From: Charina bottae
Lineage: Eukaryota > Chordata > Lepidosauria > Squamata > Charinaidae
Length of the DNA stretch: 64,000 bases
Assembly (NCBI GenBank): GCA_023362775.1
Contig: JALMGJ010000001.1
Span: forward strand, 92,698,001 to 92,762,000
Reading direction: 5' to 3'
Shown here: positions 33,101-45,100 of the stretch, one piece after another
Layout of the letters: each line of letters starts with the position of its first letter
Numbering within the stretch: position 1 is the stretch's first letter
Translations under genes and position numbers: made by a program
Notes under the pieces: generated by a model
What the model saw: the letters and a program-made list of their open reading frames with translations, nothing else
Database searches by the model: none
Told to the model about the DNA's origin: nothing

Positions 33101-36100
33101 AAGTGGCCCATTCCAGTCCATTTCAGTTCACTGACACCTAAAATGTCTATATTTAATCTTGACATCTCACCAATAACCACATCCAATTTGCCCTGGCTCA
33201 TAGATCTTACATTCCAGGTTCCTATGGTGTGTTGATCTTTAGAACATCAGATTCGTCGTTCAGCACCAGCACCGTCGGCCGCTAGCCGTCCTTTCGGCTT
33301 TGAGCTAGCTCAAAGTCTGGGGCTAGTTGAACGTATCCTCTGTTCCTCCCCAGTAGCATTTTGACCATCTTCCGACCTGGGAGTCCCATCTTCCGATGGT
33401 ATACCGACATATCTCTGGTTGTACTGATCCATTTAGTTTTCACGGCAAGAATACTGGGGTGGGTTGCCACTACCTTCCCCAGGGATCGTATTTAGTCTGA
33501 CCTCTCTGCCACGACCTTCCCGTCTTGGGTGTCCCTTCACAGTTTAGCTCATGGTTTCATTGAGGTGCTCAAGCTCCAGCACCATGACAAGGTAACAATC
33601 TCCTTTGCTGGAGGCTGCTCTAGTAGGAGCCACAAATCCAAGAAGACTCAAAAATCAGACCTATTCCTTTAGGTAAAATGCAACCCTATCCAGAAGTAGT
33701 TGGAGCTGGGTCAAACCAGATCAACCACTAATAAATATTTTCAACTCACAGGGATGTAATGTGAGCTTATTTTGACTTACAACTTCCAGGCACTGGGAGA
33801 GCTTGTGATGGAGATATGCAACTAGGTATCATCAACATGCGGGAGATATCACACCCAAACTGGTAGATAATCTCCCCAGGAGCTTCATGTAGATAGTAAA
33901 CAGCAGGGGGGAGAGGACCAAGCCCTGTGGAAGTGACCTTGGAGCAATCACAAGCATTACCACTTTTTCCCCATGCACTGACTGGAACCACCCATTTAAG
34001 AAGGAGCAGAACTACTGCAGAACTATGCTCCATGCCCCAACATTTGCAAGCAGTCCAGAAGGATACCATGGAAAGGGTGTTGAAGACCACCAAGAGGCAT
34101 GAAAAGATCAGAAGAGGTGCATCCCCTTCACATATCCCTGTGCCATCTTCTGGAGCAGTTGTCTGGCGACCCACTCCTACTTCTCCACTTTCACAACTAT
34201 CCACTAATATACGCAAAACCATCCACAACCTATCTTTCCCAGCTTAATAGGCTACCCTCCATCTGACTAACAGTCCACTTTCCCACCCCCAGATGTTTCT
34301 CACCCAAATATTTGAAGTATCAGGTAAACCTTCCATATTCTCACTCTTCTCGCCTGTGAGATAAAACCCATCTATCACTTTCCAGGTCACTACCAGATTT
34401 CCTTGGTAACCACTGAGCTCTTCCAGTCTATTGGAAATTGGGGGAAAGGCAGTGGCCCCAGGTGGCAGCCCATAGATGGCAGCCCTCCAGGTATCTCTAC
34501 AATTCCTAAGTTGCCAGCTTCCTTGGTCCCCTTTTTTTGTCACTTCCCTCACCACTTCTGCCTTTTTTACAGCCTAAGCAGCAGTCCATAGCAGTCATCT
34601 TGGATTATATCTTTCTCAGTTCAGCCAAAGTTTGGCTGTGGTCTGGTGTCCTTCCAGGTTTTCAGTCACCTCACAGGCTGTACTCTTATAGCTGTCACTC
34701 CTCTGGACAACTGTCCATTGGCAGTGGCTGCTGTGTTAACCCATCTTTGCCAACTGTAAACCCCGTGTCACTAAAAATTGTCTACAAGCTCTCCCAATTC
34801 GTTGGCACTGGCATCTGCCAGGAACAAGCCACCACTATTCTGCTAGCTGCTATTGATCTCTGTTTGCCCTTCAAGAACCAGCAGACATCTCATAAGACAG
34901 TCTTTAGATCAGAGCTTTCGAAACTTCATGTTGGTGACACACTTTTTAGACATGCATCATTTCGCGACACACTCTTACAGCAGAGCATCATTTCGCGACA
35001 CACTCTTACAGCAGGGCACAAGGCAGGCACTAGGACCTGCGTGGGATCACAGCAGGTTTGGAGGCAGCAAGGCACAAGGCAGGCACTAGGACCTGCGTGG
35101 AATCACAGAAGGTTTGGAGGCAGCAAGGCACAAGGCAGGCACTAGGACCTGCGTGGAATCACAGAAGGTTTGGAGGCAGCAAGGCACAAGGCAGGCACTA
35201 GGACCTGCGTGGGATCACAGCAGGTTTGGAGGCAGCAAGGCACAAGGCAGGCACTAGGACCTGCGTGGGATCACAGCAGGTTTGGAGGCAGCAAGGCACA
35301 AGGCAGGCACTAGGACCTGCGTGGGATCACAGCAGGTTTGGAGGCAGCAAGGCACAAGGCAGGCACTAGGACCTGCGTGGGATCACAGCAGGTTTGGAGG
35401 CAGCAAGGCACAAGGCAGGCACTAGGACCTGCGTGGAATCACAGAAGGTTTGGAGGCAGCAAGGCACAAGGCAGGCACTAGGACCTGCGTGGGATCACAG
35501 CAGGTTTGGAGGCAGCAAAGCACAAGGCAGGCACTAGGACCTGCGTGGAATCACAGAAGGTTTGGAGGCAGCAAGGCACAAGGCAGGCACTAGGACCTGC
35601 GTGGGATCACAGCAGGTTTGGAGGCAGCAAGGCACAAGGCAGGCACTAGGACCTGCGTGGGATCACAGCAGGTTTGGAGGCAGCAAGGCACAAGGCAGGC
35701 ACTAGGACCTGCGTGGGATCACAGCAGGTTTGGAGGCAGCAAGGCACAAGGCAGGCACTAGGACCTGCGTGGGATCACAGCAGGTTTGGAGGCAGCAAGG
35801 CACAAGGCAGGCACTAGGACCTGCGTGGAATCACAGAAGGTTTGGAGGCAGCAAGGCACAAGGCAGGCACTAGGACCTGCGTGGGATCACAGCAGGTTTG
35901 GAGGCAGCAAGGCACAAGGCAGGCACTAGGACCTGCGTGGAATCACAGAAGGTTTGGAGGCAGCAAGGCACTAGGCAGGCACTAGGACCTGCGTGGGATC
36001 ACAGCAGGTTTGGAGGCAGCAAGGCACAAGGCAGGCACTAGGACCTGCGTGGGATCACAGCAGGTTTGGAGGCAGCAAGGCACAAGGCAGGCACTAGGAC

Positions 36101-39100
36101 CTGTGTGGAATCACAGCAGGTTTGGAGGCAGCAAGGCACAAGGCAGGCACTAGGACCTGTGTGCAATCCTGGCAGGGCTCGGAGGCAGCCGGGACGCAGC
36201 CAGACACTTCAGCCGACACACTAATGTGTCCCGACACACAGTTTGGAAAGCTCTGCTTTAGATCTTTAACTTCCTCCTCTGCTCTTCCTTTCACCATGTC
36301 CTTCTGAAACAGAAAATGGCAAATCCTATTTTTTCACCCAGCCTCCACAAACCCACCACATGTTTTCTATACTCTCCTACCTATCTAGCCCCTTCCTCAT
36401 TCCAAATAAAAAATAAACAATCCTAAAGCTCCCCCACCTCACACCAATGATACTTTTCAGGGTGCCATCCTAAAAAGCCATTCAAGATATTGTATATATG
36501 TATACATTTTTCTTGTTAAGGAGTTTGAGGTAACTAAAAGAGATTTTTTTTCTTTAAAAAACTGTCAGGTCATGTGAATTGGCAAATAAACTTGAGAAAA
36601 TATTATTTTAAAAAATATGATCTCCCCCCCCCCATATATCTTTATGTCTCTGTCATACAGTGAGTTAGGATTGTAGGACTGCAATACAGAGACACTGCAC
36701 AGGATACTACGCCAATAATACCCAGATTATCTCCACGGGAAATTAAGTTATATGGATATCAAAATTATCACCTTATAAATACGTATTATGCATAATACAT
36801 AATGTTTGATTATTGGGGAAATAACACTATTGTTTTGATTTGTCATATGTTGATTTGTCATATCTATATAATCTGTTTCCTATTAAAATATATGAAACTG
36901 CATTTCAAAGAAGCAGGTTTCTGTACAGCTCCTCTCTGGATTGGAATTGCAAATGTTGCTGCAATAGAAATCTGAAAACAGCGCCAGCATTTTGAAATAG
37001 GGCTAGACACTATTGGAAGTATATATTAATATACACTGGTGGCTTTATTGTAAATTACCTCCCGCTAAGTGAATTTTGAACTATACCAGCTAACTACCTT
37101 CTCCCTTTTCCTTGTTGGAAAGTACCAGAACTTAGAGGTTATTATTCTGGAAACTACACAAAGTAGTAAAGTGTACATTCTAACTGAGTTAAGCGCCTAA
37201 ATCAGATTAATGTTGCTTAGAAGACAAATCCATGTGGCACCTTTGGAGATGAACTAGTTTATTGCAATATGAGTAAGCCAAAGCCTCCTTTGCCAGACTC
37301 ATGAAGCTTGAGTTGCTAAAAAACAGCAACTAGCAGCATGGGATGAAGTGAAGGATTCTGCACATTAATTGCTATAGTTCCCAACTTCATCATACATGAC
37401 AACTAGCTATGTTACACATTTACAAGGTAAAATCTCCTTTGTGTCAAGCTCCTTTCCTGATGGTTTAATGGTTATATCCATGAGTTTTTTTGGCAACAGT
37501 ATGAAAGTATCCTACCACTGTATTGTCGAAGGCTTTCACGGCCGGAGTTCAGTGGCTGTTGTGGGTCTTCCGGGCTGTGTGGCCGTGTTCTGGAAGTTGT
37601 GGTTCCTAACGTGCTCCTGCCCTCTGAAGATGCCGGCCACAGATGCTGGCGAAACGTTAGGAACCACAACTTCCAGAACACGGCCACACAGCCCGGAAGA
37701 CCCACAACAGCCATCCTACCACTGTCTTCTTCTGGAATGTTTATTGACTTCCTAGTCTGATGTTCAGCCAAGTTTTTCAAGATCAGGCAGAGTCAACTAC
37801 TTAAATCACAAAGCGGAGTATAATATTAATTAACATCAATTTTTCAAGTTAGGCTAGTTTTCTTGAATACCACTATATCAAGCTGAGTGTCTCCCAGATG
37901 CATGGAATTCAACTCTCAGCATACTGAGCAATGGCCATAATTGGAAGGCATCCAGGCTGCGGAAGTCTGTTTTAAGCCATGGAAAGTCATGAAAGTAAGG
38001 AGGCAGAGATATACAGAGCAGCTCTGCTACCTGATGTGTATTGCTGTATGTATGAAGGCACCCACTGTACAGACATTGATGCACAGACGATGCCTGTTCC
38101 TGTAACGTAATCCTCTTCTGCTATCCTTACTTGCATGTTGACTTTCTGGTCTTTAAATAACAGCAATAGGGTCTTTTTCTCTTTTGAACTTTTATTTATT
38201 GTAATTTTACCAAATATTTTTTCTCCATATGATAGAAAGTCTGAATGGATAAACAGTGTTTGATCAATTTGCCTGATATGTCTCTTGCTAATATTCTGTT
38301 TTCTGTGCAATTAATGTGTTTGCCATAATGCCGAAGAGATACTCCCAAGATATAATCAGTATGCTTCCATTCCCATTTACAATATTTAGTGTTCATATAC
38401 TCCACACAGTGTGATGTAAGCCATTGCCCATATTACAGATGCAAGAGGGTGAATTGCCCAAGGGAATTTTGGAAGAGGCAAGTTTGAACCCTGGGTTTCT
38501 CAGCTCATGCGTTAGCTAACGTGCTTAGTAAGCTGTTTTTCTTTCTTTTCTTAATTTATTAATACTACAGAGATAAAGCAACCTGTTAAACAGGAAATTG
38601 TAAAGTAAACCACTGTCAGCATATATTATAAAAGAAATTTGTTGTTTATTCGTTCAGTCGTTTCCGACTCTTCGTGACTTCATGGTCCAGCCCACGCCAG
38701 AGCTTTCTGTCGGCCGTCACCATCCCCAGCTCCCCAATGGTTGAGTCCGTCGCCTCCAGAATACCATCCATCCATCTTGCCCTTGGTCGGCCCCTCTTCC
38801 TTTTGCCTTCCACTTTTCCTAGCATCAGCTTCTTCTCCAGGGTATCCTGTCTTCTCATTATGTGGCCAAAGTACTTCAGTTTTGCCTTTAATATCATTCC
38901 CTCAAGTGAGCAGTCTGGCTTGATTTCCTGGAGTATGGACTGGTTTGATCTTCTTGCAGTCCAAGGCACTCTCAGAATTTTCCTCCAACACCACAGTTCA
39001 AAAGCATCTATCTTCCTTCGCTCAGCCTTCCTTATGGTCCAGCTCTCGCAGCCATAGGTTACTACAGGAAATACCATTGTTTTAACTATGCGGACCTTTG

Positions 39101-42100
39101 TTGTCAGTGTGATGTCTCTGCTCTTAACTATTTTATCAAGATTTGCCATTGCTCTCCTCCCAAGAAGTAGACGTCTTCTGATTTCCTGGCTGCAGTCAGC
39201 ATCTGCAGTAATCTTTGCGCCTAGAAATACAAAGTCTGTCACTGCCTCCACTTTTTCTCCCTCTATTTGCCAGTCATCAATCAAGCTGGTTGCCATAATC
39301 TTGGTTTTTTTGAGGTTTAACTGCAACCCAGCTTTTGCACTTTCTTCTTTCACCTTCGTCATAAGGCTCCTCAACTCCTCCTCGCTTTCAGCCATCAAAG
39401 TGGTATCATCTGCATATCTGAGATTGTTAATGTTTCTTCCAGCGATTTTAACTCCAGCCTTGGATTCCTCAAGCCCAGCATGTCGCATGATGTGTTCTGC
39501 GTACAGGTTGAATAGGTAGGGTGAGAGTATACAACCCTGCCGTACTCCTTTCCCAATCTTAAACCAGTCCGTTGTTCCGTGCTCTGTTCTTACCGTTGCT
39601 ACTTGGTCGTTATACAGATTCCTTTGGAGGCAGACAAGATGACTTGGTATCCCCATACCACCAAGAACTTGCCACAATTTGTTATGATCCACACAGTCAA
39701 AGGCTTTAGAATAGTCAATAAAACAGAAATAGATGTTTTTCTGAAATTCCCTGGCTTTCTCCATTATCCAGCGGATATTGGCAATTTGGTCTCTAGTTCC
39801 TCTGCCTTTTCTAAACCCAGCTTGTACATCTGGCAATTCTCGCTCCATGAATTGCTGGAGTCTACCTTGCAAGATCTTGAGCATTACCTTACTGGCATGT
39901 GAAATAAGTGCCACTGTTCGATAGTTTGAACATTCTTTAGTGCTTCCCTTTTTTGGTATGGGGATATAAGTTGATTTTTTCCAATCTGATGGCCATTCTT
40001 GTGTTTTCCAAATTTGCTGGCATATGGCATGCATCACCTTGACAGCATCATCTTGCAAGATTTTAAACAGTTCAGCTGGGATACCGTCGTCTCCTGCTGC
40101 CTTGTTATTAGCAATGCTTCTTAAGGCCCATTCAACCTCACTCTTCAGGATGTCTGGCTCTAACTCACTGACCACACCGTCAAAGCTATCTCCAATATTA
40201 TTATCCTTCCTATACAGATCTTCCATATATTCTTGCCACCTTTTCTTGATCTCTTCTGCTTCTGTCAGGTCCTTGCCATCTTTGTTTTTGATCATACCCA
40301 TTTTTGCCTGGAATTTACCTCCGATGTTTCTAATTTTCTGGAAGAGGTCTCTTGTCCTTCCTATTCTATTGTCTTCTTCCACTTCCGCACATTGCTTGTT
40401 TGAAAAGAATTCCTTATCTCTTCTGGCTAACCTCTGGAATTTTGCATTTAATTGGGCATATCTCCCCCTATCACTGTTGCCTTTTGCTTTCCTTCTTTCT
40501 TGGGCTACTTCCAGTGTTTCAGCAGACAGCCATCTTGCCTTCTTGGTTTTCTTTTTCTTTGGGACGTTTTTTGTTGCCGCCTCCTGAACAATGTTGCGAA
40601 CTTCTGTCCATAGTTCTTCTGGGACCCTATCTACTAAATCTAGTCCCTTAAATCTATTCTTCACCTCCACTGCATATTCCTTAGGAATATTAGTGAGCTC
40701 ATATCTAACTGATCTGTGGGTCTTCCCTATTCTCTTTAGTCTGATTCTAAATTTTGCAATAAGAAGTTCGTGATCTGAACTACAGTCAGCTCCAGGTCTT
40801 GTTTTTACCGACTGTATAGATGTCTGCCACCTTTGGCTGCAAAGGATGTAGTCAATCTGATTTCGGTGTCGACCATCTGGTGAAGTCCATGTATAAAGTC
40901 GTCTTTTAGGTTGTTGGAAGAGAGTGTTTGTTATGCACAGTGAGTTGTCTTGGCAAAATTCTATCAGCCTATGTCCTGCTTCATTTTGTTCTCCCAGACC
41001 ATGCTTGCCTGTAATTCCAGGTGTCGTCTGACTACCCACCTTAGCATTCCAGTCTCCTGTAATGAAAATAACATCTCTTTTTGGTGTATTATCTAGTAGG
41101 TGCTGCAGATCCTCATAGAACTGATCTACTTCTGCTTCTTCAGCATCTGTGGTTGGGGCATATATTTGGATCACTGTGATGTTAAATGGCTTACCCTGAA
41201 TTCGAATTGAGATCATTCTATCGTTTTTTGGATTGTATCCAAGCACTGCTTTAGCCACTTTATTATTAATTATGAAGGCTACTCCATTTCTTCTGTGGTC
41301 CTCTTGTCCACAGTAGTAGATCTGGTGGTCATCTGATGTGAAGTGGCCCATCCCAGTCCATTTCAGTTCACTGACACCTAAAATGTCTATATTTAATCTT
41401 GACATCTCACCAATAACCACATCCAATTTGCCCTGGCTCATAGATCTTACATTCCAGGTTCCTATGGTGTGTTGATCTTTAGAACATCGGATTCGTCGTT
41501 CACCACCAGCACCGTCGGCCGCTAGCCGTCCTTTCGGCTTTGAGCTAGCTGTGTCATCACATCTGGGGCTAGTTGAACGTATCCTCTGTTCCTCCCCAGT
41601 AGCATTTTGACCATCTTCCGACCTGGGAGTCCCATCTTCCGATGGTATACCGACATATCTTTGGTTGTACTGATCCATTTAGTTTTCATGGCAAGAACAC
41701 TGGGGTGGGTTGCCATTACCTTCCCCAGGGATCGTATTTAGTCTGACCTCTCTGCCACAACCTTCCCGTCTTGGGTGTCCCTTCACGGTTTAGCTCATGG
41801 TTTCATTGAGGTGCTCAAGCTCCAGCACCACGACAAGGTAACGATCTCCTTTGCTGGAGATAAAAGAAATACTAAAACTAATTTTTGCAAGTGATTCTTT
41901 TCAGATGACTTCACAAGTCAGAACATTGCCACTTTTAAAACTTTGAATTCATCCTACTTCAATTTTTTATCCTGTAAGTTGAGTTTGCTGACCTTGGAAA
42001 AAAGCTAAGCAGGTTTGGATCTGCTTGGTACTTGGAAGGGAAACCACCAGGGAATCCTAAAGCTTAGGTTAGACTGTGCAGTCAAAAAAGCATCCTTGTC

Positions 42101-45100
42101 CAAGGCAGCGGCAGACCTCTTCTCTCTTGTTACCAAGAAAACTACATAGAGACACCTAGATCTTTACATTCCTGAAACATGAAATAAATAACTTCTTTGT
42201 AAGAATCTGTAGCTTGAATCATGTCAACTGGATTTCTATTTTCTCAGTGGAAACGTTTCGCTCCTTATCCAAGGAGCTTCTTCAGTCTGAGCAAAGTTGG
42301 TAAGGGAATCCTAAATATGCTTCCCTAGAAACATATTTAGGATTCCCTTACCAACTTTGCTCAGACTGAAGAAGCTCCTTGGATAAGGAGCGAAACGTTT
42401 CCACTGAGAAAATAGAAATCCAGTTGACATGATTCAAGCTACAGACAATTCCACCTGGATGACTGAGAACCTTCATAGACATATTCTTTGTAAGAAATGT
42501 TTTTATGCTGAATTAAGAATATATATTCCATATACTTTTTCCCCTCTCTGTCTACATGTACTGTAGTGTGTGTGTGTGTGTATATATATATGTACAGTAT
42601 ATATTCAATATATATTTACAATTTTCTTGAAAAATTATACTATTATTAGATACGATCCAAAGAGTTTTTTAGTTTCTTTTTTACTATTTGGAGTCATAAC
42701 AATGGAATCAAAAATGTGTCTGTATCTTTATATAAAGGTTGGTGATTTATTAGGCACATCTCCCGGTTTTCTAGCACAGTGGACTTTTGAGATAGCTTTA
42801 ACAGTGATCTCAAACGTCCAGAATTTTATGGTCATTTAATTATATTTGTGAAGTGCTCTGAAAATTTGAAAGCATGGTATAAAAAGCTAATGATCTGTTC
42901 TAAAGATATTGCTGTAGTTAAGATATAGGTCTCGAGGGCTTGGTTCTCAGAATGCATCTTTTAGACATTTTCATCAACTGGCAGTCAATCACATCTGGAC
43001 AAATGCCTGTTATTTAGATCTTGCTGTTTGCAATTTCAAGAGGCTGCTGTGCTCTCCCTGAAACTAGGGCTGTTCTACAGTTTCATTTCCTTCACAAATG
43101 TTCATTTTGCGTCCAGTGAAAAGATGGCCGACTGAACACTCTGCTTGCAAGATCAGCGGGCAGACCTAACAGCATGGATTCTTTCTGGAGGCACAGGCAG
43201 GCTTTTCCTGTTGTCCTAGAGGGTTTTCATGGACAGAAAACACTCGGAATCATCCCATTTGCACTTCATAACGTCACCTTGTAGCCTGAAGATCGTCAAC
43301 AGCGTTGGCATTATTCTGGTAAGAGGAGACGGGAGTCGGGGATGCCATCATTTCCAGACCACGCTGCAGCCCCTTTGGGACACTAGGTCGAGCCTTTTTC
43401 ATTTCTAAATCACCTAGTTTGTATATTTTTAAGTTCTTGGACCCCAAGAGAGGTTTTTAACAACAAGAAGATACAAATCTCTTGGTGCTGAATAACCTCG
43501 TTTCTGGAGGAGGTTTTAAAAAAATTTTTCTAGCTGCTAGCTTGCTTTCCATTCAAATTTAAGGAGGACTGAGAATAAATAATCATCTCTCTGTTATTAT
43601 TTTTCTATCTAGTTTGAAGGACTTTATATTTTCCTACACATTTAATTTGATGTTTTTAGCTTTCAGTTTTCTGTTCACTTGCCTTGGATGCTGTATTTTA
43701 GCCTCTGGAAGCCTTTTATTAACCCACTAGTTTATACACATCAGCAGAAGGTGCCAGACTTTCCTGTCTGAATTATGGACGGCCTTAAGAAAACAACCCT
43801 AGAGCTCCGAGCCGAGCAGTCTGCTGACTTTAACAAGATTTTCCATTAAATTGTTCAAGCTACTTTACAAGAAGTACAGGGTATTGCTTTTAAAATATAT
43901 CAATTGATTGAGGATTTTCTGAAGGGAGAGGAAGAGATTCATCAAGGAAGAAGTATCCCTCCTGACTGCGAGAATCCAGTTGGTGAAGAAATGACAGACA
44001 TGAAGGAGTTACAATTCGGCTTTCAAGAAGAAAAATGGCTTGTTTATTACAGGGTTTGTTTGGAAATTGAGATAGCTCGGTCATGTGGGAAATTTTTTGT
44101 TGACTTTGTAGGGGAGATAGCTGGGTTTTTTTTTTATCTGTATAAAAAACTCTTGTGTATAATATGGAGACAAATGCTTTGGTTTATTTTGAGGTGGGAT
44201 AAAAATTAATAAGTGAAGTTTCTTGTAATGATTTAAAGTTTGTTTTTTAAGGTTCAATAGGGGTAAGATTGAAATAATAGTATTCAGTATAAAAGAATTA
44301 ATTTAAATGTTTTTTTAAATGTTTTTGCAATTTGATGGTTAAAATTAAGAATAAGTACTGTATGTAGATTGATTTTAAGGCTCTATGATTTTATTTTTCT
44401 GTAATGACTTAAAGTTTCTTGTAATTATTTAAAGTTTGTTTTTTAAGGTTTAATAGGGGTAAGATTGAAATAACAGTATAAGGTTGTATGAGTCTATTTT
44501 TTTAATGATTTAAAGTTTGATTTTTAAGGTTTAATGGGGTAAGATTGTAGTATTAAGTATAAAAGTAGATCATTTAAATGTTATTTTTTAAAAAACGATT
44601 ATAATAATTTGATTGTTAACATAGTGGCCAGAAATATATAGAATAGTGATAGGAGGGAAACATTTTAAAAATGAGTTTATATGGGGGGCAGAAGTTGATT
44701 TGAAGGTTTATATATTTGTTTATTTTTTATATATATAAGAGGAAGAAGCATTTGCTTTTATAGATTTACATAATGTCCATGGAATGTTTTATAGAAACAA
44801 TGTGATTTTGGTTAAACTTGGAGAAAGGGATTAATTATGGGAATTGCTATATATTCTTGTTGTTGAAAGTTGGAAGTCACTTCTTATGTAATCTAAAAAA
44901 TTTTTTTTCTTGTGTTTATCACTTTTTTTCTTCTTCTTTTTTTGTAGTTTTTTATTTTTTTATTGTAGTTTTTATTTATGCTCTATACTTAATAAAGTTC
45001 TTTAATAAAAAAACAAATATTCATTTTGCTGCTTCTGTTTTTTGGTAGCATCTGAGCTGCTCAAACTTATATACTGTAACAGTATCTCTTCTTCTCATAT

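Larger units (their letters stand above)
42206..42483. mobile_element. Palindromic Penelope-type pLTR pair, family B
   Basis: Target duplication TTCTTTGTAAGAA (42193-42205 and 42484-42496). Two inverted arms of about 105 bp (about 42209-42320 and 42330-42447) are near-perfect complements. A unique 3' tail 'gacaattccacctggatgactgagaacc' follows. Each arm has a hammerhead-like core, on opposite strands. Confidence 0.9.

Noticed and set aside
35014..36184. Regular 56-bp repeat resembling a CRISPR array
   Set aside because: Units are contiguous without unique spacers, lie inside a hAT MITE, and the window is vertebrate nuclear DNA.
38646..41678. 1010-codon ORF as a host gene ('craniofacial development protein 2-like')
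   Set aside because: It has endonuclease and reverse transcriptase domains, an 11-bp target duplication and sister copies; it is a BovB LINE.
42000..42060. 5S rRNA gene
   Set aside because: Only the 3' half is recognisable and it is diverged; it is better explained as a 5S-derived SINE.
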